This document shows, piece after piece, positions 8,609 to 16,264 of a stretch of 64,000 bases of DNA. Source of the DNA: Glaciimonas immobilis (GTDB lineage Bacteria; Pseudomonadota; Gammaproteobacteria; Burkholderiales; Burkholderiaceae_D); assembly GCF_011947285.1 (NCBI RefSeq), contig NZ_JAAOZT010000004.1:1-64000 (forward strand). The letters run 5' to 3'. Under the pieces are notes generated by a model, which was not told where the DNA came from, searched no databases, and was given only the letters and a program-made list of their open reading frames with translations. Both the position numbers and the translations under genes were made by a program. Every line of letters starts with the position of its first letter. Position 1 is the stretch's first letter.

Positions 8609-9487
8609 TCAAACCTGAGCAACACCGCCGGTGGCCATCTCTGCGTTAAAACCGAATGAAGTCGGCTGACGTTGACATAATATGTCTTTCATTCGCATCC
8701 GAATAGCAGGCATTACTGCAGGGTCGGTTAAAATATAAAATTGCTCAATTGCAATGGCATCAAATAGAGCATCGGCTACTTCTGCAGCCAATACGCCATT
8801 CTCCACTGCTTTAGAAATGCACTCTTCTGCTTTTGCAACAATCGCGTCAGATGCTGCTGTGCGCGGCGCATCACCTGGTGGGCGATTACGCTCCGCTTGA
8901 TCGATCCTTGTCTTTACCCATAAAGGGCATAGCACAGACACCTTGATTTTTGCATCGCGCAAAGTCAGATCGTGATGCAGGCCTTCAGATACAGTGATAA
9001 CTGCGTGTTTACTCGCATTGTAAGCAGCCACGCAAGACTGAGAAGTCAGACCCGCCGTTGAAGCGGTATTGATGATATATCCCTCTTCATCATTCTTTAA
9101 CATCGTAGGAATAAACGCACGCAAACTATTAGTGACGCCATACAGATTGACGCCCATTACCCATGCCCAATCTTCAGGTGTCGTTTCCCACACTGGTTTT
9201 ATGATGGACACGCCAGCATTGTTGACTAGCAAATGGACATTTCTACATTGTTCAAATACTTGTGCGGCCAATGCATCTACTTGCTCTGCCTTTGAAACAT
9301 CTGCGCATACACCAATAACCTCAATATTTTGTACTTTAAACTCTGCCACCGCAGCCTCTAATTTGATCGCATCAATATCGACCAATACCAGTTTCATACC
9401 TTCAGCTGCCGCACGCATGGCAATGGCCCTGCCGATTCCTTCAGCGGCCCCGGTGATGACAGCAACCTTATCCCTGAAAATCTTCAT
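8609..9487 (-). CDS. Short-chain dehydrogenase/reductase (second of a tandem pair)
   Basis: A 292-residue classical SDR. TGAAEGIG near residue 11 is the cofactor loop, VNNAG near 88 the structural motif, and YNASK near 160 the catalytic Tyr-Lys. The first strand is followed by LVLVDID, an acidic residue that favours NAD(H). Its closest visible relative is the neighbouring SDR at 9558-10460, sharing long segments such as VSVLCPLWVKT and QAERNRP, so the two arose by tandem duplication. The substrate is unknown; similar proteins act on steroid, fatty or hydroxyketone compounds. ATG at 9487 is chosen because GAGGG is five bases upstream. It is the last gene of a minus-strand group with the sensor kinase and thioesterase. 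Confidence 0.82.
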   Translation of the reverse strand: MKIFRDKVAVITGAAEGIGRAIAMRAAAEGMKLVLVDIDAIKLEAAVAEFKVQNIEVIGVCADVSKAEQVDALAAQVFEQCRNVHLLVNNAGVSIIKPVWETTPEDWAWVMGVNLYGVTNSLRAFIPTMLKNDEEGYIINTASTAGLTSQSCVAAYNASKHAVITVSEGLHHDLTLRDAKIKVSVLCPLWVKTRIDQAERNRPPGDAPRTAASDAIVAKAEECISKAVENGVLAAEVADALFDAIAIEQFYILTDPAVMPAIRMRMKDILCQRQPTSFGFNAEMATGGVAQV

Positions 9488-9557
9488 AAATACCCTCATC
9501 TATACATCGTTTTACTACACTTTTTTGACTGCTAGCTGCACTACAAACTACTTCCCT

Positions 9558-10460
9558 TTATGCGTTGATTTTTTGTATGCCATCTTTCCAGATAGGGGAA
9601 AAAGTTGGCGCGCGTTGATGCAATATATCTTCCATGCGCGTCCGAATCTTAGGGATTTCATCAGGATCAGTCAGAATATAAAAGCAATCCGTTTGAATAG
9701 CATCAAACACAGCATCAGCAATCCGATCTGCCGTAATACCCTTCCTGACGCCACTAAAAATCGCTTTACCGGTCTTAGCAACAACCGGATCGAATACGCC
9801 CGTATTAAATGCGTCGGTATTAAGTGCTTTTAGATCTAGCGCGCTATCAGATGGCCGATTACGTTCTGCTTGCGTTATTTTCGTCTTCACCCATAAGGGA
9901 CATAACACCGACACTTTGATTTTGGCGCCGCTTAAAGCAAGGTCGTGATGCAACCCTTCAGATACTGTTACCACTGCATGCTTACTAGCATTGTAAGCAG
10001 CCATGCTTGGCTGAGACTGTAAACCGGCCATTGAAGAAGTATTGATAATGTGACCTTCCTCTCCATTTTTTAACATCGCAGGAATAAACGCACGTAAGCA
10101 ATTGGTAACGCCATAAAGATTGACCCCCATCACCCAATCCCAGTCTTGTGGCGTGGTTTTCCAAACCGGCTTTACAATCGCAACACCGGCATTGTTGACA
10201 AGTAAATGGACATTTCCAAACCGGGAAAAAACCTGTGCCGCCAATGCCTCGACTTGCTCCGCTTTAGAGACATCGGTACACACGCCGATAACATCTGCGT
10301 CGCGTGCCTTAAACTCTGCTACGACAGCGTCAAGTTTTAATGGATTTATACTGGCCAACACTAACTTCATACCTTCGTCCGCAGCACGTATCGCAATCGC
10401 TTTGCCGATACCATCAGATGCCCCGGTTATGACAGCAACCTTACCCACTAAATTTTCCAT
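9558..10460 (-). CDS. Short-chain dehydrogenase/reductase (first of a tandem pair)
   Basis: A 300-residue classical SDR with TGASDGIG, VNNAG and YNASK motifs at the expected places. The cofactor-selecting position reads LVLASIN rather than LVLVDID in the paralogue, so the two may differ in NAD(P) preference (inference). An extra segment after NRP (SDSALDLKALNTDAF) is absent from the other copy. The ATG at 10460 is 17 bases after the kinase stop codon; a TTG at 10484 would overlap the kinase. Short spacing points to co-transcription, with kinase and oxidoreductases made together. The downstream paralogue follows after 70 bases. Confidence 0.82.
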   Translation of the reverse strand: MENLVGKVAVITGASDGIGKAIAIRAADEGMKLVLASINPLKLDAVVAEFKARDADVIGVCTDVSKAEQVEALAAQVFSRFGNVHLLVNNAGVAIVKPVWKTTPQDWDWVMGVNLYGVTNCLRAFIPAMLKNGEEGHIINTSSMAGLQSQPSMAAYNASKHAVVTVSEGLHHDLALSGAKIKVSVLCPLWVKTKITQAERNRPSDSALDLKALNTDAFNTGVFDPVVAKTGKAIFSGVRKGITADRIADAVFDAIQTDCFYILTDPDEIPKIRTRMEDILHQRAPTFSPIWKDGIQKINA

Positions 10461-10477
10461 AAATTCTTTATCACCGC

Positions 10478-12460
10478 TCAGCAATCAATACACCGCACAG
10501 GAATCCGCACGACAAATTGCGTCCCTTTACCGACCTGACTCTCTACCGTAATGCTTGCATTTAACAGGTCAATTATTCTTTTCACGATTGCCAGACCAAG
10601 ACCAGTGCCGTGGGTTTTCTCTTGCGAATCAATCTGCACAAACATATCAAAGATGTGCGGTAAATATTTTTCTGGGATGCCCACTCCTGTATCTCCGACA
10701 GAAATAATCAATAGAGAATGCTTACCGGTACCATCAGAACTTAAGGTCGTTTCAATGTCCCCATTAATCTCCACTCCCCCACTCTGGGTGCATCTGATAG
10801 CGTTAGATACAAGGTTAGTTAAAATTTGTCGTATGCGGTCATAGTCACTCGTCAGCTCCGTATCTGGTCCCAAATTTTTCAGGTTAAGCACAATTTTTTT
10901 GTCCTTCGCCATAGAGGAAAAATCATCCAGGATTCCTTCCAATAAATGGCGCAATGTGAACGTACTTTCCCGAATTGAAAGTATTCCCGCTTCAAGGCGC
11001 GAGAACTCTCCAATATCCCGCATCTGTGCGGTGATTCTTTGTGAGGCACGCGTAATTTTATCTACCGTTTTTTCCATAGGTGAAGACTTTGCCATCACCG
11101 ATAACACTTCAATTGCGCCCGTCAAAGATTGAAGAGGACTTCTCAACTCATGGTTCACGGCTGAAATAAACATTGTCTTCTGTTTTGCAGCATTTTTCTC
11201 CAGCGCAACAGTGGCTTGCAACTGCTTCACAAGTTGATGGGACATGTCGGCTTTTTCTTTTTCAATTAATCGCAGACGCGTTGCCAAAGCCAGAGCAAAA
11301 ATGATCGACTCCCATACAGACGCAAACTGAATCGCGTAAGTTGTCAAAAAATTTGACGACAGTAGTTCCAGTGTTTTTAACGCTTGTAAAACCAGTCCTG
11401 CACCGAACACCATCCAACCAACACTATAAAGATAGGCAGGTTTATAACCTTGGTAACTACGTATCCCACCACCAATAATCAAAAATGGAATGACCAATAA
11501 AATCAGATAGTTGATAGCATAAAATAAATACCTGATAGGAAATATGAAGCACAAAAACAAACCAGCCAGTAGCACCCATTGGAAGAAAACCAAATAGCTA
11601 TCCAACCACCGAATCGTTTTTTTCAGACTCAGGAAATGTCGTGAAAACAAAATCATTCCATGTACTGCGGCGTATGCACAGGCAGCAAAAAAGCTCTCGT
11701 AATATGCATTGATTTGAACAAATAAAGGCGCAAGCCCATAGATGTAAAAAAAAGTTCCTATAAAGCCACCTAAATAGTATAAATAATAAAAATAGGTGCG
11801 ATCACGGAGATAGAAAAACAGAAAAAAGTTGTAAATCCACATCACCAGTAAACCGCCAAAGAACAAGCCTAATCCTATGTGCGTATCACCGATGTACTCC
11901 ACAATGCCCTTGGTGCCAGCCCATGACAGATCAATATTTAATGCATGCCCATCAGGCGCAAATCTTACATAGTAGGTCGTTGGATGTGTGGGAGGCGCAG
12001 GGATTTTAAAAAGATAATTGTGTATATTGAATAAACGCTTTCCCGGAGGAGCATCTTCAATTAATGTAGTGGAGAGAAATCTCGCGTCCGTACCCGGATA
12101 GAAAACAGTCAGGCTGCCAACATGCTCATAATTTTGCATCAAAAACCAATTTAGGCCGTTATAAGCACTAAGATCAGCAGAAAATCGAATCCAAAAGGCT
12201 TTCTTTTTATACGTAAAACTGTAGTTTTGATTTTTTAGCGTTTGAAATACGCCTGCTTGGCCGCTTGACACTTGATCGATTGTATAACTTCCATCCGCAT
12301 CCTCCAAGTACGCCATCTGAACCACCAAAGGTTGTTCCGCCTCACCTAGCGGGACAAAAACACGCGGGATTTCCTTGGAGAAGACCAGATTGGAAAATAA
12401 AACAAATAATAATCCTAAGCACCAAACAACAACTGATCTGACTTCCATTTTTCTATTCAT
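10478..12460 (-). CDS. 7TMR-DISM sensor histidine kinase
   Basis: A 660-residue membrane kinase. A signal peptide (residues 1 to about 27) leads to a periplasmic beta domain of the 7TMR-DISM extracellular type (to about 185), which in relatives binds small carbohydrate-like or other ligands. Seven hydrophobic helices follow (about 190-395), rich in aromatic residues such as WIYNFFLFFYLRDRTYFYY. Then come a coiled linker and the HisKA domain with phospho-acceptor His437 in VNHELRSPLQS. The catalytic ATPase domain ends with GTGLGLAIVKRI near 615-627. There is no receiver domain, so a separate regulator is needed. I prefer ATG 12460 (GGA eight bases upstream) over GTG 12475. It lies 51 bases after the thioesterase gene. 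The regulator at 13432-14250 is the nearest candidate partner. Confidence 0.85.
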   Translation of the reverse strand: MNRKMEVRSVVVWCLGLLFVLFSNLVFSKEIPRVFVPLGEAEQPLVVQMAYLEDADGSYTIDQVSSGQAGVFQTLKNQNYSFTYKKKAFWIRFSADLSAYNGLNWFLMQNYEHVGSLTVFYPGTDARFLSTTLIEDAPPGKRLFNIHNYLFKIPAPPTHPTTYYVRFAPDGHALNIDLSWAGTKGIVEYIGDTHIGLGLFFGGLLVMWIYNFFLFFYLRDRTYFYYLYYLGGFIGTFFYIYGLAPLFVQINAYYESFFAACAYAAVHGMILFSRHFLSLKKTIRWLDSYLVFFQWVLLAGLFLCFIFPIRYLFYAINYLILLVIPFLIIGGGIRSYQGYKPAYLYSVGWMVFGAGLVLQALKTLELLSSNFLTTYAIQFASVWESIIFALALATRLRLIEKEKADMSHQLVKQLQATVALEKNAAKQKTMFISAVNHELRSPLQSLTGAIEVLSVMAKSSPMEKTVDKITRASQRITAQMRDIGEFSRLEAGILSIRESTFTLRHLLEGILDDFSSMAKDKKIVLNLKNLGPDTELTSDYDRIRQILTNLVSNAIRCTQSGGVEINGDIETTLSSDGTGKHSLLIISVGDTGVGIPEKYLPHIFDMFVQIDSQEKTHGTGLGLAIVKRIIDLLNASITVESQVGKGTQFVVRIPVRCIDC

Positions 12461-12511
12461 TAAAATTTTCCACACAAAAATAATGAATATAAATGTCCAT
12501 GAATTATGAAA

Positions 12512-12946
12512 TTAAACCCTATTTTTTTGTATGGGATAATCAGTCAGAAGTGCTGCAAATATTTCTGGCATGACCGGTTTGTTTTCGGCGTTAACTGTTG
12601 TGCAAATATTTATTGCGGTTACCATCAGCGTTCTTTCAGGTAAGCGATAAATTTTTTGTTCAAACTGAAGGCGTAATTTTGTAATTCTTTTAATTACAGT
12701 TTCGACAATAAATTCATCACCACGCATCAATGAATTTTGGCAGTCAACGTCAACACGAAGTACAAAAAAGCCTAATTTTTGCTTTTTAAGTTCTTGAAAT
12801 GGAAAATCCAATTCTGTTAATACATGGTGACGCGCTTCATCCATGTAATTCAGATACACAGCATGGACAACCCCTCCACTACTATCGCATTCATATTGAC
12901 GTACTCTGAACTCCGTTGAGAACACTTTTTGTTGTTTTATATTCAT
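12512..12946 (-). CDS. YbgC/4HBT-like acyl-CoA thioesterase
   Basis: A 144-residue hot-dog fold thioesterase. The N-terminal pattern FRVRQYECDSSGGVVHAVYL, followed by NYMDEARHH, matches the 4-hydroxybenzoyl-CoA thioesterase/YbgC signature. The usual Asp of D(T/S)-x-G-V-V is retained as CDSSGGVV. Such enzymes hydrolyse acyl-CoA or acyl-ACP thioesters in the cytoplasm. As first gene of a group with a sensor kinase and two SDRs, it could release an acyl chain used by them (inference only). No strong ribosome-binding site precedes the ATG at 12946. A TATAAT on the minus strand about 30 bases further up could serve as -10, but the -35 is weak. Confidence 0.82.
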   Translation of the reverse strand: MNIKQQKVFSTEFRVRQYECDSSGGVVHAVYLNYMDEARHHVLTELDFPFQELKKQKLGFFVLRVDVDCQNSLMRGDEFIVETVIKRITKLRLQFEQKIYRLPERTLMVTAINICTTVNAENKPVMPEIFAALLTDYPIQKNRV

Positions 12947-13431
12947 TTACTTATCATCATTTAACATGCAAATTATATTCAATTTATATTCATATACACT
13001 ACGAATATATGCATTTAAACCGCGTTAGTCAAGTACAGTGAATTTCACTCTACAGATGATCCCGTGGTGAGGCGAGTAAGCGGTATGAATGGCGCAACCC
13101 ATAATGGTGGTGTTTTTGCTTGTAACTATAACGAGTGCGGACGAAATCAGCGGCTAGAATCGGACGCTAGAAAAGGTCGCTGACCGGGCAAATCAGTGGA
13201 GGATTTCGATTGGACAAACGAGTTTGGAGAACGAAATGCATGTCGATATCGAACTCAAAATCAGTAGCAAACCAGATCGTCCCTGCGGTGCAACGACTGA
13301 TGAAGAAAGTTGAGTCTGCGAAATGGCGGCTGTGGCGTGATCGCACACAAGGTGCGATCAAACGGCTGCGCGAGGTTTTATTGAAAAGTGAATGAAGCCA
13401 TAACGCTGAGCGCGTACCGACTGTAATGCCA
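12947..13431. other. Gene-poor region between the thioesterase and response regulator genes
   Basis: About 485 bases. The part next to the thioesterase is AT-rich and likely carries its promoter. The remainder contains a short possible transposase relic, listed separately, and is otherwise featureless. Confidence 0.45.
13240..13395 (+). pseudogene. Possible remnant of an ISKra4-like transposase
   Basis: A short open stretch ending at 13395 encodes VQRLMKKVESAKWRLWRDRT followed by AIKRLREVL. The pattern of a helix, then (A/L)KWxLW, then a basic helix recalls the central part of ISKra4-family transposases, where (L)KWNLWHG is common. This is from memory and is weak. No terminal inverted repeats, catalytic residues or neighbouring transposase fragments are visible, so if the match is real it is a decayed fragment. 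It could equally be a non-coding stretch. Confidence 0.2.
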
Positions 13432-14250
13432 TTATGAAGCGGAGGAGGGAAAACGGAAAAGCTGTTTATGAAAGGATTTTGCAAGTAGTTCCAGTACAGC
13501 GGGTTTTTCGAGCACAGTCACATCGAAACGTTCCACCATTTTTGCTATTTCAGATTGATTGACCTCAGTTGTTCTAAGCTCCCCGGTAAGAATAGTAATG
13601 GGGGCGTTAGACTGGAGTTTTTCTCTAATGTATACAATGGCTGATTCGGCTGTTTCGAGCCGTGATAGCATCCAGTCCAAAACATATCCCTCAAATGGCT
13701 GGCTTTTGGCCGCCTCCAGCATGGATTGAATACTCTGAAATTGCGCTACGTCTACCCCTTGCCATGCAAACATGGTGGCGATAGTGTCGGTAATATCTGG
13801 ATTATCGTCTAGCGCCGCAACGCGAGGGTTCGGCAGTACGTCAATCTTTAAAATTTTGTAGCAAACCTGCCCTTCTTCGACTTTGGTACCTGGTATCACG
13901 AGCCAACCATCAGCCTCTCTCACGGCAACTAAATTCTCAAATTTCGGCGTTTCCAGTGCGTTACTGTGCTGAATTAAGCATCGCTGTGGGACATCACTAA
14001 TTTTAAGAATCGCATTCCATGCGTTCGCGGGTTCGTTCGTAATGAACACAGATAAAGGCTCATTGAAGTGCGCTGCAATGAGCTTGAGTTGCTCCGGGGT
14101 CCATGAACGCTTGCCTGAAAACTTTTGCTGAATCGATACATATTCCAGTTCGAGAATTCCAGCAATAACCGTCATTTGTTGACGAGGCCGTACGCCGTTT
14201 CTGGTGAGAATTTTTTGGATTTGAGCGGTCTCATTGGCATTAGTCATCAT
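13432..14250 (-). CDS. Response regulator with N-terminal BetR/HTH-like domain and C-terminal receiver
   Basis: A 272-residue protein with unusual domain order. Residues 1 to about 75 look like a BetR/HTH DNA-binding domain (IQKILTRNGVRPRQQMTVIA, then QQKFSGKRSWTPEQLKLIA). A middle stretch of about 60 residues has no clear family. Residues 143-265 are a receiver: acidic pair Asp148/Asp149 (ALDDNPD), phospho-acceptor Asp192 (VLDWML), Thr in ITILTGE and Lys in VLEKPAV. Most regulators place the receiver first. It is the closest regulator to the orphan 7TMR-DISM kinase 970 bases downstream on the same strand. The ATG pair at 14250/14247 lacks a ribosome-binding site and follows a TATAAT by six bases, so a leaderless mRNA is possible. 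TTG 14265 is unlikely. Confidence 0.72.
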   Translation of the reverse strand: MMTNANETAQIQKILTRNGVRPRQQMTVIAGILELEYVSIQQKFSGKRSWTPEQLKLIAAHFNEPLSVFITNEPANAWNAILKISDVPQRCLIQHSNALETPKFENLVAVREADGWLVIPGTKVEEGQVCYKILKIDVLPNPRVAALDDNPDITDTIATMFAWQGVDVAQFQSIQSMLEAAKSQPFEGYVLDWMLSRLETAESAIVYIREKLQSNAPITILTGELRTTEVNQSEIAKMVERFDVTVLEKPAVLELLAKSFHKQLFRFPSSAS

Positions 14251-14552
14251 CAATACATTATACAACTAGCATGTGGTGGTCTTAACAATGGATTGCTGCT
14301 GTTCTTTCACAGTGCAATAAAAGTGTTCAGCGCCATTCATTGAGTTGTCTAATTTACAAAATTAACTGATTCTTTTATCAACGTGAGTGACTGTTTGAGA
14401 AATAACGTGAATACCACTTGATATATGAATAGATTATTAATACAATTTGAAGTGTTTTTGAATATATATAATTCATTAAATATTTATCATAAAGATCAAA
14501 GTCTTTTTTGATAACTCAGGGCAGCAACGCTCAAATCCTGGCATGTGCAGTT
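14251..14552. other. AT-rich intergenic region
   Basis: About 300 bases of markedly AT-rich sequence between the response regulator gene and the orphan ORF. It contains the regulator's presumed promoter: minus-strand TATAAT at about 14256-14261, with TTAAGA 17 bases upstream. Nothing else is recognised. Confidence 0.5.
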
Positions 14553-14825
14553 ATGACAAAAGACGGAATACACTATATGAACGAATACGATATTAAGAAA
14601 GAAGTGAACGCATATAAAATTAAAGAAATTCTACGGAATAATTTTTACAAAATATCAAATAATGCTACTGAAGAAATTTATTCGGGGGATTATATATGCA
14701 AAAATATAGATATTTTTAATCATCTCTCCGTATCTGATATTTGTAAAATAGCCTATATAACTGGATTTAATAAAGGGAGAAGAATTTCAATTGAAATAAA
14801 TCAATTATTAGATGGTTTAAAATAA
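14553..14825 (+). CDS. Hypothetical protein, AT-rich orphan ORF
   Basis: About 90 residues (MTKDGIHYMNEYDIKKEV...), rich in Lys, Ile, Asn and Tyr. No transmembrane segment or known motif is visible. The codon use is far more AT-rich than the surrounding housekeeping genes, which suggests recent transfer or a chance ORF in AT-rich DNA. The start is uncertain: TTG 14508, ATG 14553 and ATG 14577 share the frame and none has a good ribosome-binding site. The protein composition is not low-complexity, which argues for a real gene. It is followed by a tandem copy of ATATGAGAGAAATA near 14825-14855. Confidence 0.4.
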   Translation: MTKDGIHYMNEYDIKKEVNAYKIKEILRNNFYKISNNATEEIYSGDYICKNIDIFNHLSVSDICKIAYITGFNKGRRISIEINQLLDGLK

Positions 14826-14950
14826 TATGAGAGAAATAATATGAGAGAAATAATATGAGAGCGGCCTCCTGAAATAAAGCTGTGAAAGCTCTTCTTATCT
14901 ACGTTTTAAATTCAAAGATATAAATACCAAATAATCGTCATGAAAAAAAA

Positions 14951-16144
14951 TTGCCTATAGAAGTGAATAAAAATAACACATTAATTATTACTATTATTTG
15001 TATCGCACTGGTTGCTTTAAACCTCCGGCCTAGCATGGCTTCTTTCGGACCACTGCTGACGCAGATCACTAGTTCTATTGATATCACTTATACACAAATC
15101 TCTTTGCTGACAATGCTGCCTGTTATTGCCATAGGCATTGGAATGTTTTTTGCTGGAAAAATTAAGTCGATGATCGGTTTGGTTCCCGGGGTGTTCATCT
15201 CATTGGCCCTGATAGGGCTAGCAACAGGCGCCAGGTATTTTTACTTTGATGTTACTGGTCTGATTGTGACCGCTATCATTTCAGGACTGGGAATTGCCAT
15301 TATCCAAGCCCTTATGCCCGCTTTTATTAAGAGTAATTTTACAAATACGTCGCTGTTGATGGGGTTTTATGCAACGGCTATTATGGGCGGCGCTACTATT
15401 TCAGCCTCTATGTCTCCATGGCTGGCAAACAAATTAAATAGTTGGCAGCTATCTTTAGCAGCTTAGGCTATTTTTGCAATAGTTGGATTATTTTCCTGGA
15501 GAAAGATTAGTCTCGTTACCAAGAATTCTGTGGATCAACCGACGAATGTAAACATAAAGCGGGATAATTTTTTTACGAACAGAAGGGCCTGGCTATTAGC
15601 GTTATTCTTTGGCTTTGGCACTGCCTCTTACACTTGTGTCCTGGCGTGGCTAGCACCTTTTTATCTGGACCTTGGTTTTACGGATCAAGAAGCTGGGATG
15701 ATGTTGGCATTGTTAACGCTTTTCGAGGTCATCGCTGGATTGACCATTCCCATGTTATCCGCAAAAAAACTTGATCGAAGATGGTATTTATTGCTGCTTC
15801 TTTCGTTCATCTTTACAGGTTTTATTGGTCTTGCCTTCTTCCCTCTTAAATTATTATTTCTTTGGCCTGCTTTGCTAGGGATTGGAATAGGCGGTCTTTT
15901 TCCTATGAGTCTGATCGTATCGATGGATCACATTCAACATCCGCAACGAAGCGGCAACCTGACAGCTTTTACGCAAGGTATTGGCTACATCATCGCAGGT
16001 CTTTCCCCGCTGTTCGCTGGCTTTATTCGTAGCGCAACGAATAGTTTTCAGTATTCATGGTTATTATTAGCCCTCATTATGATTGTTATGATACCTATGG
16101 CTCTTACCTTCAATCCTATTAGATATAGTGAAAAATTTGACTGA
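14951..16144 (+). pseudogene. CynX/NimT-type MFS transporter, disrupted by an amber codon
   Basis: The frame from 14951 to 16144 encodes one 12-helix transporter (for example LNLRPSMASFGPLL at the start and WLLALFFGFGTASYTCVLAW in the second half), resembling cyanate/2-nitroimidazole permeases. It is interrupted by TAG at 15464-15466. Both halves are in the same frame, and the residues on either side read SLAA-stop-AIFAIVG. In this family a Trp is common there, so one G-to-A change of TGG would explain it. The second half from 15530 could be translated from its own start but would lack six helices. The start is also abnormal: ATG 14940 is followed by A8 and falls out of frame, whereas nine A would join it to the transporter frame. 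I regard the gene as inactive. No downstream gene is clearly linked. Confidence 0.8.
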
Positions 16145-16196
16145 GGGGAGGCAGAGGTATGCAATTTTGGACAGCACTGCGTCAACATAAAAGCCT

Positions 16197-16233
16197 GGCC
16201 ACTCCCGGTCAGCATCTGCGGAACATCAACCGT
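16197..16233 (+). repeat. Dispersed repeat B, copy 1
   Basis: A 37-base segment starting GGCCACTCCCGGTCAGCATC matches 63164-63200 at 31 of 37 positions; all six differences are transitions. It lies directly after the broken transporter gene. No coding sense is apparent. Confidence 0.6.
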
Positions 16234-16264
16234 CAATTAACGATGAACCTCAACTAAAACCAAC

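Noticed and set aside
9069-9833. 254-residue open frame on the plus strand opposite the SDR genes
   Set aside because: It is antisense to two clear SDR genes, has no ribosome-binding site and its translation is not protein-like.
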